A DNA stretch of 64,000 nucleotides from Rhodosalinus sp046542825 (GCF_046542825.1 NZ_JBKHAQ010000002.1:21342-85341); one strand, 5' to 3'; positions 33,252 to 42,635 are shown, counted from the first letter of the stretch. Numbers and translations: made by a program. The notes: generated by a model from the letters alone, not told the origin.

Positions 33252-33988
33252 GCGCCGAGGCGCTGGCCCTGCTGGAGGTGAACGAGGCGACATGGCCGCC
33301 CGCGCGTCGGTGGCGGCTGGGTCCCTGGATTCTGCGGGACGGGCAGGGCGGCGGCAAGCGCGTCTCTGCCGCCACGGTGGCCGAGCATGGCGTGGTGCCC
33401 GACGCCCCCGCGCTGGCCGAGGCAGAAGCGGCGATGGCCGGGATGCGGCAGGCACCGCTCGTCATGGTGCGGCCCGGCGAAGAGGCGCTGGATGCGATGC
33501 TGGAGCGGGCAGGGTATGCCATGCTCGACCCCAGCGTGATCTACGCGGCCCCCATCGGGCGGCTGACCGACCGCGCGGTGCCGCGGCTGGCCGCGCTCAC
33601 CGTCTGGGAACCCCTGCAGATCATGCGCGAGATCTGGACCGCGCACGGCTTCGGCCCCGCGCGGCAGGCGGTGATGGAGCGCGCGCCGCAACCCAAGACC
33701 GGGCTGCTGGCGCGGCAGAACGACCACCCGGCCGGCACCGGCTTCGTCGCGGTCCATGACGGCGTGGCGATGGTGCACGCGCTGGTCGTCGTGCCGGGCG
33801 AGCGGCGGCAGGGAGCGGCGGAATGGTTCATGCGCGGCGCGGCCGTCTGGGCCGAGGCGCACGGTGCCACCCGGATCGCCGCCATCGCCACGCGCGACAA
33901 CGCGGCGGCGGCGGGGCTTTATGGCAAGCTCGGGATGGGGCAGGCTGGGGTCTATCATTACCGCATCAAGCCCGTGGAGGGGCGCTGA
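33248..33988 (+). CDS. GNAT family N-acetyltransferase
   Basis: A 246-residue cytoplasmic protein. The C-terminal half has the acetyl-CoA-binding GNAT strand and loop: AMVHALVVVPGERRQGAAEWFMRGAAVWAEA (the R-R-x-G-A form of the Q/RxxGxG/A motif) and IAAIATRDNAAAAGLYGKLGMGQAGVYHYR. The N-terminal half (WRLGPWILRDGQGGGKRVSAAT) resembles the degenerate repeat of tandem GNAT proteins. It overlaps the molybdopterin-binding gene by 4 bp and is followed after 3 bp by the AhpD-like gene. The acceptor is unknown. Confidence 0.87.
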   Translation: MSAEALALLEVNEATWPPARRWRLGPWILRDGQGGGKRVSAATVAEHGVVPDAPALAEAEAAMAGMRQAPLVMVRPGEEALDAMLERAGYAMLDPSVIYAAPIGRLTDRAVPRLAALTVWEPLQIMREIWTAHGFGPARQAVMERAPQPKTGLLARQNDHPAGTGFVAVHDGVAMVHALVVVPGERRQGAAEWFMRGAAVWAEAHGATRIAAIATRDNAAAAGLYGKLGMGQAGVYHYRIKPVEGR

Positions 33989-33991
33989 GAG

Positions 33992-34558
33992 ATGGACGAA
34001 AAGCCGACCGCGCTGGACCTGCCCCCGGTCGATCCGCTGCCCGAGGCAACGCGGAAATATTTCGAGGTCTGCGAGGACAAGCTTGGCATGGTGCCCAACG
34101 TCCTGCGCGCCTACGCCTTCGACACCACCAAGCTGGACGCCTTCACGGCGATGTACAATGACCTGATGCTGGCCGACTCGGGGCTGTCCAAGCTCGAGCG
34201 CGAGATGATCGCGGTGGTCGTCTCGGCTGTGAACCGCTGCTATTACTGCCTGACGGCGCATGGCGCGGCGGTGCGGCAGTTGTCGGGCGATCCGAAGCTG
34301 GGCGAGATGCTGGTGATGAACTGGCGGGTTGCCGAGCTGGACGCGCGGCACACCGCGATGCTGACCTTCGCGGAGAAGGTGACGAAGGCCAGCGCGGAAA
34401 TCTCCGAGTTCGACCGCGAGGCGCTGCGCAGCGTCGGCTTCTCGGACCGCGACATCTGGGACATCGCGGCGGTGGCGGGCTTTTTCAACATGACGAACCG
34501 GGTGGCCAGCGCGACCGCGATGAAGCCCAACGATGCCTATCACGCGCAGGCGCGCTGA
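33992..34558 (+). CDS. AhpD-like/peroxidase-related protein
   Basis: A 188-residue all-helical protein of the carboxymuconolactone decarboxylase/AhpD superfamily. SKLEREMIAVVVSAVNRCYYCLTAHGAAVRQL near 66-97 carries the redox CxxC-x3-H motif (Cys-Tyr-Tyr-Cys, His). GFSDRDIWDIAAVAGFFNMTNRVAS is the second conserved helix pair. Such proteins reduce peroxides or peroxiredoxins. Its 3' end overlaps the next gene by 26 bp. Confidence 0.92.
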   Translation: MDEKPTALDLPPVDPLPEATRKYFEVCEDKLGMVPNVLRAYAFDTTKLDAFTAMYNDLMLADSGLSKLEREMIAVVVSAVNRCYYCLTAHGAAVRQLSGDPKLGEMLVMNWRVAELDARHTAMLTFAEKVTKASAEISEFDREALRSVGFSDRDIWDIAAVAGFFNMTNRVASATAMKPNDAYHAQAR

Positions 34559-35483
34559 AGCGGCCCTTGCGGGGCTCTTCCTGCTCGTCGCCGGGCCGGT
34601 CCCCGCCGCCGTCGAGCTCGATCTGCCCGCGGGCGCCGGTCTTGCCGCGGAAGAGCAGAGCGCGCGCGACAGCCACCTTGTGCCGGCCGGCTCCTGGAGC
34701 GCCGAGGACGGCGTGCCCGGCCTGCGCGCCGAGGGCACCGTGACGCGCCGGGTCTGGCGCTTCGACGGGCCGGGCCGCACCACGCTGCAACTGATTGCGC
34801 CTCTGCGCGAACAGCTTCGCGCGCAGGGATTCGAGGTGCTCTTCGAATGCCGCGACCGTGCCTGCGGCGGCTTCGACTTCCGCTTCGAGATCGAGGTGCT
34901 GCCGGCCCCGGCGATGTATGTGGACCTCACGCGCTACAGGTTCCTGTCGGCGCTGCGCGTGCGCGGGGACGGGGCCGCCGACCACGTCACGCTCCTGGCC
35001 AGCCGGACGGACAGGGCAGGATATCTGCAGCTGGTCCATGTGGCGAGCGGCGGCGCGGCGCCTTTGGAAACACGCGCGCCGGCGGCGCAGACGGCCGCTC
35101 CCGCGCTGCCGCTTGCAGAGGCGCTCGAGGCGCGCGGGCACGCGGTGCTGGAGGGGCTGGATTTCGCAAGCGGCTCGTCGGAGCTGTCGGACCGTGTCTA
35201 TCCCGTTCTGGAGGCGCTGGCGGCCTATCTTGTCGCCGATGAAGGCCGCGTCGTCGTGCTTGTCGGGCATACCGACGCGGTGGGCGCGCTCGACGGCAAC
35301 GTCGCCCTGTCGCGCGCGCGGGCAGAGGCGGTGCTGCGCCGGCTGGTGGAGCGGCACGGCGTGCCGCCCGCGCAACTGCGGGCCGAGGGCGTGGGCTATC
35401 TGGCCCCCGTGGCCACGAACCTGACGGCAGCGGGCCGCGAGGTCAACCGGCGGGTCGAGGCGGTGCTGGCCTCTGCCGACTGA
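34533..35483 (+). CDS. OmpA family outer-membrane/peptidoglycan-binding protein
   Basis: A 316-residue exported protein: signal peptide 1-25 (FLLVAGPVPA), a middle domain with paired Cys (FECRDRACGGFDFRFEIE near 104-121) resembling DUF4892-type N-terminal domains, an Ala/Pro-rich linker, and a C-terminal OmpA domain from about 200: LDFASGSSELSDRVYPVLEAL, VVVLVGHTDAVGALDGN and LSRARAEAVLRRLVERHGV, ending NRRVEAVLAS. The OmpA domain binds diaminopimelate in peptidoglycan. The 26-bp overlap with the AhpD-like gene implies coupled translation. There is no outer-membrane barrel, so it is probably periplasmic. Confidence 0.9.
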   Translation: MPITRRRAEAALAGLFLLVAGPVPAAVELDLPAGAGLAAEEQSARDSHLVPAGSWSAEDGVPGLRAEGTVTRRVWRFDGPGRTTLQLIAPLREQLRAQGFEVLFECRDRACGGFDFRFEIEVLPAPAMYVDLTRYRFLSALRVRGDGAADHVTLLASRTDRAGYLQLVHVASGGAAPLETRAPAAQTAAPALPLAEALEARGHAVLEGLDFASGSSELSDRVYPVLEALAAYLVADEGRVVVLVGHTDAVGALDGNVALSRARAEAVLRRLVERHGVPPAQLRAEGVGYLAPVATNLTAAGREVNRRVEAVLASAD

Positions 35484-35499
35484 AGTGCCGTGCGGTCCC

Positions 35500-35527
35500 T
35501 TTACTTATTCCAGGTTCTGAATACATA
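35500..35527 (+). promoter_or_regulatory. Possible sigma-70 promoter for the SulP gene
   Basis: TTTACT and TACATA separated by 16 bases lie in the only AT-rich patch of this 74-bp gap, 30 bases before the SulP start codon. Match to consensus is moderate. Confidence 0.4.
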
Positions 35528-35557
35528 GCACGCAAGCCCCAGGACCGGAGACGCCCC

Positions 35558-37303
35558 ATGTCCCTGCCGAACCGCGCCGCGCTGGAGCGGCACCTGCCCA
35601 TCCTGCAATGGTCACGCGGCTACACGCGCGACACGCTGACCTCGGACGTGGTCGCGGCGGTGATCGTGACGATCATGCTGATCCCGCAGTCGCTGGCCTA
35701 TGCGCTGCTGGCGGGGCTGCCTGCGGAGATGGGGCTTTACGCCTCGATCCTGCCGCTGGTGGCCTACGCCATCTTCGGCACCTCTCGGGCGCTGGCGGTC
35801 GGCCCTGTCGCGGTGATCAGCCTGATGACCGCGGCTGCCATCGCCAACCTCGGCATCACCGATCCCGCGCAATATGCGGCCGCCGCGATCACGCTTGCCT
35901 TCCTCTCCGGCGCGATCCTGACGGTCATGGGGGTCTTTCGGCTGGGGTTCCTGGCGAACTTCCTGAGCCATCCGGTGATCGCGGGCTTCATCACAGCATC
36001 CGGAATCCTGATCGCCACCTCGCAGCTCAAGCATATCCTGGGCATCGAGGCGCAGGGGCATACCCTGCCGGAACTGGTGACCTCGCTCTGGGCGCATCTG
36101 CCGGAGACGAACCTCTACACCCTCGCCATCGGCGTCGCGGCGACGGCCTTCCTGTTCTGGGTGCGCAAGGGGTTCAAGCCGCTTCTGCTGAAAACGGGGA
36201 TGAAGCCGCGACTGGCCGACATCCTGGCCAAGGCGGGGCCGGTGCTTGCCGTTGCGGTCACGACACTGGTCGTCTTCGGCTTCGGGCTGGGCGAGCGGGG
36301 CGTCGACATCGTGGGCACCGTGCCGCAGGGGCTGCCGCCGCTCACCGCGCCGCGGCTCGATCTCGACCTGATCGCGCAGCTTTTCGTGCCGGCGCTGATG
36401 ATCTCGATCATCGGATTCGTCGAATCGGTCTCGGTCGCGCAGACGCTGGCCGCGAAGAAACGCCAGCGCATCGTGCCGGACCAGGAACTGGTGGGCCTTG
36501 GCACGTCGAACATCGCGGCCTCGATCACCGGCGGCTATCCCGTCACCGGCGGCTTCGCCCGGTCGGTGGTGAACTTCGACGCCGGCGCCGAGACGCCGGC
36601 GGCCGGCGCCTACACGGCCGTGGGCATCCTGGTCGCCGCGCTGCTGCTGACGCCGCTGCTGTTCTTCCTGCCCACGGCGACGCTCGCCGCGACGATCATC
36701 GTTGCGGTGCTGAGCCTCGTGGACTTTTCCATCCTGCGCCACGCCTGGGGCTACTCCAGGGTGGATTTCGCCGCCGTCTCTGCCACGATCCTGCTGACGC
36801 TGGGCTTCGGGGTTGAGGTGGGCGTGGCCGCGGGTGTCGCGCTGTCGATCGCGCTGCACCTTTACAAGACCTCGCGCCCGCATGTGGCCGAGGTGGGCCG
36901 CGTGCCCGGCACCGAGCATTTCCGCAACATCCTGCGCCACGAGGTCGAGACGCATCCCGCGGTCGTCACGCTGCGGGTGGACGAAAGCCTCTATTTCGCC
37001 AACGCCGCCTTCCTGCAGGATTACGTCTACGACCGCGTGGTGAAGGACAAGGACGTGCGCCATGTGGTGCTGATGTTCTCGGCGGTGAACGAGGTGGATC
37101 TCTCGGCGCTCGAAAGCCTCGAGGCGATCAACCGGCGGCTGGCGGACATGGACATCCGCCTGCACCTGTCCGAGGTGAAGGGGCCCGTGATGGACCGGCT
37201 CAAGCGCAGCCATTTCCTCGACGACCTGAGCGGCAAGGTCTTTCTTTCCCAGCACGACGCGATGCGCGCGCTTGCCCCGAAGAAGCCGCGCGCGGCGGAA
37301 TAG
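35558..37303 (+). CDS. SulP family anion transporter with STAS domain
   Basis: A 581-residue inner-membrane protein. The SulP signature MLIPQSLAYALLAGLPAEMGLYASILP lies near 35-62, followed by about eleven hydrophobic segments, including GGYPVTGGFARSVVNFDAGAETP near 325-347. The C-terminal cytoplasmic STAS domain begins near 445 (VVTLRVDESLYFANAAF) and includes HVVLMFSAVNEVDLSALESLEAI. SulP proteins carry sulfate, bicarbonate or dicarboxylates, often with Na+ or H+. The substrate here cannot be decided; no carbonic anhydrase or cys gene is adjacent. Confidence 0.93.
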   Translation: MSLPNRAALERHLPILQWSRGYTRDTLTSDVVAAVIVTIMLIPQSLAYALLAGLPAEMGLYASILPLVAYAIFGTSRALAVGPVAVISLMTAAAIANLGITDPAQYAAAAITLAFLSGAILTVMGVFRLGFLANFLSHPVIAGFITASGILIATSQLKHILGIEAQGHTLPELVTSLWAHLPETNLYTLAIGVAATAFLFWVRKGFKPLLLKTGMKPRLADILAKAGPVLAVAVTTLVVFGFGLGERGVDIVGTVPQGLPPLTAPRLDLDLIAQLFVPALMISIIGFVESVSVAQTLAAKKRQRIVPDQELVGLGTSNIAASITGGYPVTGGFARSVVNFDAGAETPAAGAYTAVGILVAALLLTPLLFFLPTATLAATIIVAVLSLVDFSILRHAWGYSRVDFAAVSATILLTLGFGVEVGVAAGVALSIALHLYKTSRPHVAEVGRVPGTEHFRNILRHEVETHPAVVTLRVDESLYFANAAFLQDYVYDRVVKDKDVRHVVLMFSAVNEVDLSALESLEAINRRLADMDIRLHLSEVKGPVMDRLKRSHFLDDLSGKVFLSQHDAMRALAPKKPRAAE

Positions 37304-37414
37304 GCCCCTCGTCTTCCGAGCGCGCCCTCGCGCGGGCTGTTTCGCGTGGCTTCGGCCCCTCGCGCGTCCGACAGGAACCCATGTGTCCGCGGCGGGCCGG
37401 GTGGCGACAAGGAA

Positions 37415-37441
37415 GCTCCGGCGTGACCGACGCGCCGGAGC
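37415..37441. terminator. GC hairpin between convergent SulP and LysR genes
   Basis: gctccggcg and cgccggagc form a perfect 9-bp stem with a 9-base loop in the 165-bp gap between two convergent genes. No T-run follows, so termination strength is uncertain. Confidence 0.45.
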
Positions 37442-37468
37442 CTCCGGTCCCCCCGGGGACGGAAGCCC

Positions 37469-38374
37469 TTACCAGTCGGCGGGCCCCTTTTCGGCGAAGG
37501 CGTGCACGAGGAAGTCGATGAAGGCGCGGACCTTGGGCTGCGTGAAACGGCCCGGTGGATAGACCGCGTAGATGCCCTGTGTCTCCATCGGCAACTCCGG
37601 GATCGCGTCCACGACGTGGCCCTCGGCCATCGCCGGCGCATAGAGGAACGACGGCAGATAGGCGATGCCCAGGCCCGCGACGCAGGCATTGAGCAGCGAC
37701 TGCCCGTCGTTGACGCTGAGCCAGCCGGCCGTGCGGACCTGACGTTTCTCGCCCGAAGGGGCGGTGATGCGCCAGACGCTGCCCGACGACTGGCTGGAAT
37801 AGTGCAGCAGCTTGTGTTCGTTCAGGTCGTCGATCCGGCTGGGCCGGCCGTGGCGCTGGAAGTAGGAGGGCGCACCGACCATCCGCTTCGCCGTATCTGC
37901 AAGCTTGCGGGCGCGCAGGCTCGAATCCTGCAGGTCGCCGATCCGCACTGCCATGTCGAAGCCTTCCGAGATCAGTTCGACGTAGCGGTTGTTGAGCACC
38001 ATGTTGATGCTGATGTCGGGAAACTCGTGCAGGAACTCGCCCAGGATCGGCGAAAGGTGATTCACCCCGAAGTCCGTCGCCACCGAGATGCGCAGCAGGC
38101 CCGAGGGCGCGGACTGCATCGAGGTGACAAGCGCGTCGGCCTCGCCTGCATCGTTCAGCACGCGCCGCGCCCGGTCGTAATAGGCCAGGCCGATTTCCGT
38201 GGGGCTCACGCGCCGCGTGGTGCGGTTGAGCAGCCGTGCGCCCAGCCGTGCCTCAAGGCTCGCCACATGCTTGGAGACGGCGGACTTGGAGATGCCGAGC
38301 TTTCTCGCCGCGTCGGTGAAGCCGCCCTGGTCCACGACAGTCGCGAAAGCCTCCATTTCCGTCAGTCGGTCCAT
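37469..38374 (-). CDS. LysR family transcriptional regulator
   Basis: A 301-residue DNA-binding regulator. Winged-helix domain at 1-60: MEAFATVVDQGGFTDAARKLGISKSAVSKHVASLEARLGARLLNRTTRRVSPTE in pieces, with the recognition helix at SKSAVSKHVASLE. The periplasmic-binding-like effector domain (about 90-295) has ISVATDFGVNHLSP and SVNDGQSLLNACVAGLGIAYLPSFL. The pattern is that of the CrgA/AaeR-type branch, often controlling redox or efflux genes. The ATG at 38374 follows AAGAGGTGACGTA. It is not divergent to a neighbour, so its target is not evident; the FadH-like gene upstream on the same strand is the nearest candidate. Confidence 0.93.
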   Translation of the reverse strand: MDRLTEMEAFATVVDQGGFTDAARKLGISKSAVSKHVASLEARLGARLLNRTTRRVSPTEIGLAYYDRARRVLNDAGEADALVTSMQSAPSGLLRISVATDFGVNHLSPILGEFLHEFPDISINMVLNNRYVELISEGFDMAVRIGDLQDSSLRARKLADTAKRMVGAPSYFQRHGRPSRIDDLNEHKLLHYSSQSSGSVWRITAPSGEKRQVRTAGWLSVNDGQSLLNACVAGLGIAYLPSFLYAPAMAEGHVVDAIPELPMETQGIYAVYPPGRFTQPKVRAFIDFLVHAFAEKGPADW

Positions 38375-38557
38375 TACGTCACCTCTTCCAACGCCTGTCG
38401 CACGGGGTCCTGAGTCGCCCGGAATTCGGGCGGTTTTGGGACGGAGGGCCGACAATACGAGGGAGCTTCATGGAGGCGCCGCCACAGCGGAAACGTTCCG
38501 GCGCCAGGCATTGGACGAAGAATTTCCTGCGAAAATTCCTCTGCCGGCGGGCGTGGC

Positions 38558-38593
38558 TGTCCGCAAATCCTCCGGTCGAAGGATTTGGGGACA
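38558..38593 (-). terminator. Inverted repeat after the FadH-like gene
   Basis: tgtccgcaaatcct pairs with aggatttggggaca (14 bp, one mismatch) around an 8-base loop, 4 bases after the stop of the minus-strand gene. An imperfect gaattt...aaattc repeat lies further on at about 38519-38538. Both resemble the family B palindromes. Confidence 0.55.
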
Positions 38594-38597
38594 GCGG

Positions 38598-40619
38598 TCA
38601 GAGCACGGCGGCCAGTCGCGTGCCCTGGTCGATCGCGCGCCTGGCGTCGAGCTCTGCCGCCACGTCGGCGCCGCCGATGACATGGGCCGGGATGCCGCGC
38701 TCAGCCAGTTCAGAGGCCAGGCTGCGCTCGCTCACCTGCCCGGCGCAGAGCACGATGGTATCGGCCTCGATCAGCGTGGGCCGCTCGCGCGCCTCGCCGA
38801 AGGAGACGTGCAGGCCCTGCGCGTCGATGCCTTCGTAATTGACCCCGGCGATCATCTCGACGCCCTTCATCTTCAGGCTCGCCCGGTGGATCCAGCCGGT
38901 GGTCTTGCCCAGCCGCTTGCCCGGCTTCTCCTGCTTGCGTTGCAGCAGCGTGACCTGCCGCGCGGGCGCGGTCGGCTGCGGTTCTGCCAGGCCGCCGCGC
39001 GTTTCCGACGGGTGGCCAACGCCCCATTCCCGACGCCAGAGCGCAAGGTTCCCGGTCGGGCTTTCGCCCTCGTGCACAAGGAACTCCGCCACGTCGAAGC
39101 CGATGCCGCCCGCGCCCACGATGGCCACGCGCCTGCCCACCGTGGCGCTGCCGCGCAGCACGTCGGCATAGCCCACCACGTTCGGCCCGTTCTGTCCCGG
39201 GATGCCGGGATCGCGCGGCAGCACACCGGTGGCGATCACCACCTCGTCGAAGCCGGCCAGCGCCTCTGCCGTCCCCGCCTGCCCCAGCCTGACGGTGACG
39301 CCGTGCACCTCCAGCATCCGCTGGTACCACTCGACCAGGCCGTCGAACTCCTCCTTGCCCGGAATCACCCGCGCCATGTTGAGCTGGCCGCCGATCACGC
39401 TGTCCTTGTCGAACAGGGTCACGTCGTGCCCGCGCTCGGCCGCGGTGATCGCGGCCGAAAGCCCTGCAGGGCCGGCGCCAACGACGGCGACGGTCTTCTT
39501 CACCTCGGCGGGCGCGATCACCAGCTCCGTCTCGAAGCAGGCGCGCGGGTTCACCAGGCAGGAACTGACCTTCATCTGGAAGGTATGGTCGAGGCAGGCC
39601 TGGTTGCAGGCGATGCAGGGCGCGATCTGATCCGCCCGGCCCTCCATCGCCTTCTTCACGAAATGCGCGTCTGCGAGGAAGGGGCGTGCCATGCTCACCA
39701 TGTCGGCGCAGCCCTCGGCCAGCACCTTTTCCGCGACCTCCGGCGTATTGATCCGGTTCGAGGTGATGAGCGGCACCGAGACCTCGCCCATCAGCCGCTT
39801 GGTGACCCAGGCGAAGCCTGCGCGCGGGACCGAGGTGGCGATCGTGGGCACCCGCGCCTCGTGCCAGCCGATGCCGGTGTTGATGATGTCCGCGCCCGCC
39901 GCCTCGACCGCCTTGGCCAGTTGCACGACCTCCTCGTGGGTCGAGCCGTCTGGAACCAGATCGATCATGGAGAGCCGGTAGATCACGATGAAGTCGTCCC
40001 CGACGGCCGCCCGCACGCGGCGCAGGATCTCCACCGGCAGGCGCATCCGGTTCTCGTAGGAGCCGCCCCAGCGGTCGGACCGCTTGTTGACGTGGGTCAC
40101 GAGGAACTGGTTGATGAAATACCCCTCGCTGCCCATGATCTCGACGCCGTCGTAGCCCGCCTCGCGGGCGCGCGCGGCCGTGGTGGCAAAATCGGCAATC
40201 TGCTTCTCGATCCCCGCCTCGTCCAGTTCGTGTGGCACGAAGGGCGAGATCGGAGACTTCACCGGCGAGGGCGCGACACAGTCCTTGCCGTAGGCGTAGC
40301 GCCCGGCATGCAGGATCTGCATCGCGATCCTGCCGCCCGCCTCGTGCACCCGGTCCGTGACCATGCGGTGATGCGCGATGTCCTCGTCCGAAAAGAGCCC
40401 CGCCGCGCCCGGAAAGACCGCGCCCTCGCGGTTGGGCGCGATGCCGCCCGTCACCATCAACCCGACCTCGCCGCGCGCACGCTCTGCGTAGAACTCCGCG
40501 ATCCGGTTCCAGTCGCCCACCTCTTCGAGGTTGGTGTGCATCGAGCCCATCAGCACGCGGTTCTTCAGCGTCGTGTGCCCAAGGTCGAGCGGGCGCAGCA
40601 GATGCGGATAATCGGTCAT
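38598..40619 (-). CDS. 2,4-dienoyl-CoA reductase-like NADH:flavin oxidoreductase
   Basis: A 673-residue flavo-iron-sulfur enzyme. The N-terminal TIM barrel (1-350) is of the old yellow enzyme type: LLRPLDLGHTTLKNRVLMGSMHTNLEE, GYDGVEIMGSEGYFINQFL, WGGSYENRMRLPVEILRRVR. The [4Fe-4S] cluster is held by CIACNQACLDHTF plus a later Cys in VSSCLVNPRA. The C-terminal part has two dinucleotide folds: VVGAGPAGLSAAITAAERGHDV (FAD) and AIVGAGGIGFDVAEFL (NADPH). This layout fits FadH, which reduces dienoyl-CoA during unsaturated fatty acid breakdown; related enzymes demethylate trimethylamine or reduce enoates. The start at 40619 has GGAGGCACC before it. Confidence 0.92.
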   Translation of the reverse strand: MTDYPHLLRPLDLGHTTLKNRVLMGSMHTNLEEVGDWNRIAEFYAERARGEVGLMVTGGIAPNREGAVFPGAAGLFSDEDIAHHRMVTDRVHEAGGRIAMQILHAGRYAYGKDCVAPSPVKSPISPFVPHELDEAGIEKQIADFATTAARAREAGYDGVEIMGSEGYFINQFLVTHVNKRSDRWGGSYENRMRLPVEILRRVRAAVGDDFIVIYRLSMIDLVPDGSTHEEVVQLAKAVEAAGADIINTGIGWHEARVPTIATSVPRAGFAWVTKRLMGEVSVPLITSNRINTPEVAEKVLAEGCADMVSMARPFLADAHFVKKAMEGRADQIAPCIACNQACLDHTFQMKVSSCLVNPRACFETELVIAPAEVKKTVAVVGAGPAGLSAAITAAERGHDVTLFDKDSVIGGQLNMARVIPGKEEFDGLVEWYQRMLEVHGVTVRLGQAGTAEALAGFDEVVIATGVLPRDPGIPGQNGPNVVGYADVLRGSATVGRRVAIVGAGGIGFDVAEFLVHEGESPTGNLALWRREWGVGHPSETRGGLAEPQPTAPARQVTLLQRKQEKPGKRLGKTTGWIHRASLKMKGVEMIAGVNYEGIDAQGLHVSFGEARERPTLIEADTIVLCAGQVSERSLASELAERGIPAHVIGGADVAAELDARRAIDQGTRLAAVL

Positions 40620-40748
40620 GGTGCCTCCCTCGCGGTCCATCCAAGAGATGGCGCGCAAGGGCGCCTGTGTCACGCGGAAACACCGCGTCGGCCCCGCGGT
40701 CGCACGGCAGATTGACGCGCCCCTTCGCCCACCCTACCGAAGCGCAGG

Positions 40749-41675
40749 ATGCTGGAGATCTTCCTCGAAACGCTGCCCTTCTTCGGGTTGATCGGCCTTG
40801 GCTACTCGGCCGGGCGCACGGGGTTCTTCGGCGCGGAGGCCACGGCCTATCTCACCAAGTTCGTGTTCTACTTCGCGCTTTCGGCGATGCTGTTCCGCTT
40901 CGCGGCGAACCTGTCGCTGGGCGAGGTGCTGAACTGGCGGCTGGTGGGTGCCTATCTCTGGGCGACGGCGCTTGTCTATGCGGTGGCGATGCTGGTGGCC
41001 TTCCTGCGCCGGCTCGACACGCCCACCGCGGCGGTCGAGGCGCAATGCGCGGCGATCGGCAACACGGGCTTTCTGGGCGTGCCGATGCTGACGCTGCTTC
41101 TGGGGCCCGACGCGATCGGCCCGATCATGCTGGTGCTCGCCGTCGACCTGATCGTGTTCTCCAGCCTGATCGTGATCCTTGTCACCGGCGCGCGCGACGG
41201 TCGCATGTCGGTGCGGATCCTCGGCACCGTCGGGCTGGGGCTGTTGAAGAACCCGATGATCGTGGCGATCTCGCTTGGCTTCCTGTGGTCGGCTGCGGGT
41301 GTTCCCATACCCGGCCCGGCAAACGACTTCCTCGCCCTGCTTGGGGCCGCGGCCACGCCCGGCGCGCTCTTCGCCATCGGTGCCTCGCTGGCCAGCAAAT
41401 CGGCCGAGCGGGTCAGCATCGCGGTCTGGCTCAGCTTCGCCAAGCTGGTGCTGCACCCCGCGGCCGTGGCGCTCGCGGTCTTCGTGCTGTTCCCGGTGGA
41501 CGCCTACAGCGCAGGTGTCGTCACCGCCGCGGCGGCCTTGCCCGTGGCGGGCAATGTCTACATTCTGGCGCAGCATTACGGGGTCGCGCCGCAGCGCGTC
41601 TCGGCCGCGATCCTGATCTCGACGGCGGCCAGCATCCTGACCGTCACCTGGATCATCGCGCAGCTGCCCGGCTGA
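40749..41675 (+). CDS. AEC family transporter (auxin efflux carrier-like)
   Basis: A 308-residue inner-membrane protein with about ten hydrophobic segments. ETLPFFGLIGLGYSAGRTGFF begins the first repeat; AAIGNTGFLGVPML near 98-111 is the conserved discontinuous helix motif; the second repeat has KNPMIVAISLGFLWSAAG, ATPGALFAIGASLAS and VTAAAALPVAGNVYILAQHYG. Members export small organic acids or amino acids. It precedes the nitroreductase gene by 12 bp on the same strand and is divergent to the FadH-like gene. Confidence 0.92.
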   Translation: MLEIFLETLPFFGLIGLGYSAGRTGFFGAEATAYLTKFVFYFALSAMLFRFAANLSLGEVLNWRLVGAYLWATALVYAVAMLVAFLRRLDTPTAAVEAQCAAIGNTGFLGVPMLTLLLGPDAIGPIMLVLAVDLIVFSSLIVILVTGARDGRMSVRILGTVGLGLLKNPMIVAISLGFLWSAAGVPIPGPANDFLALLGAAATPGALFAIGASLASKSAERVSIAVWLSFAKLVLHPAAVALAVFVLFPVDAYSAGVVTAAAALPVAGNVYILAQHYGVAPQRVSAAILISTAASILTVTWIIAQLPG

Positions 41676-41687
41676 GGGAGAAGGGCC

Positions 41688-42380
41688 ATGTTTCACACCG
41701 GAGAGGTCGTCTACGAGCCGCTGCCGCTGCCCGACCGGCGCGAGATGACGGACGAGCAGATGCGCGCGGCCGCCCGCGCCGTCCATGACGATATGCGCAG
41801 GCGGCATTCGGTGCGCGATTTTTCCGACCGCGCGGTCCCCGAAGAGGTGATTGCCGACTGCGTGCGCACGGCCGGCACCGCGCCCTCGGGCGCGAACCAC
41901 CAGCCCTGGCATTTCGTGGCGATCGCCGATCCGGCGATGAAGGCCCGGATCCGCGCGGCCGCCGAGGCGGAGGAGGAAAGATTCTATGCCGGCGGCGCGG
42001 GCGCCGAATGGCTGCGCGCGCTGGAGCCCATCGGGACGGGCGCGGAGAAGCCGCACCTGACAACCGCGCCCTGGCTCATCGTGGTTTTCGCCCAGCGCTA
42101 CGGGGTGACGAAGGACGGCGAACGCTACAAGAACTACTACGTGCCCGAAAGCGTGGGCATCGCCACCGGCTTCCTGATCGCGGCGCTGCACCGGGCCGGG
42201 CTGTCGTGCCTGACGCATACCCCTAACCCGATGAAGTTCCTCAACGAGCTCTGCGACAGGCCGGAGCACGAGAAGCCGGTGATGATCCTGGTCGTGGGGC
42301 ATCCGGCGCCGGGGGCGACCGTGCCGCGCGTGGCCAAGATGAAGAAACCGCTGGAAGAGATCCTGACGCTGCGGCGCTGA
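41688..42380 (+). CDS. Nitroreductase family protein
   Basis: A 230-residue FMN enzyme. RRRHSVRDFSDRAVPEEVIADCVRTAGTAPSGANHQPWHF covers the FMN-phosphate site (RxSxRxF) and the GAPSGANxQPW loop. GIATGFLIAALHRAGLSCLTHTPNP and KPVMILVVGHPAPGATVPR complete the fold. Similarity in length and in the DRREMTDEQ N-terminal extension recalls iodotyrosine deiodinase-like (IYD) and BluB-like subgroups, but the family includes many quinone and nitro reductases. It likely shares a transcript with the AEC transporter. Confidence 0.9.
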   Translation: MFHTGEVVYEPLPLPDRREMTDEQMRAAARAVHDDMRRRHSVRDFSDRAVPEEVIADCVRTAGTAPSGANHQPWHFVAIADPAMKARIRAAAEAEEERFYAGGAGAEWLRALEPIGTGAEKPHLTTAPWLIVVFAQRYGVTKDGERYKNYYVPESVGIATGFLIAALHRAGLSCLTHTPNPMKFLNELCDRPEHEKPVMILVVGHPAPGATVPRVAKMKKPLEEILTLRR

Positions 42381-42635
42381 CGCCGGCCAGGCGGGGCCTG
42401 TCGCCTGCGCGCCCAGGCGCGGGATGCCCGCCCGCACTCTGTGCCTGTGGTCCGTTGGAACCGCCCGTGCGCCCCTGACCTGCCGGTCCGCCCGCGGACA
42501 TCGTGATTGGACGGGCCGCCTCCGGCGGGCATCCCGGCGAGCCTGGCAGGTGGCCGCACCACGGTCTTGCGTTTGCCGCCGCGTCCGGGCCTGTTAAGCA
42601 CGCTGGCGACACATCCACGAAAGGACGCCGCGCCC

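Noticed and set aside
42381..42635. A small gene between the nitroreductase and fghA
   Set aside because: Short frames there lack ribosome-binding sites and coding-like codon use; it looks like a plain intergenic region.
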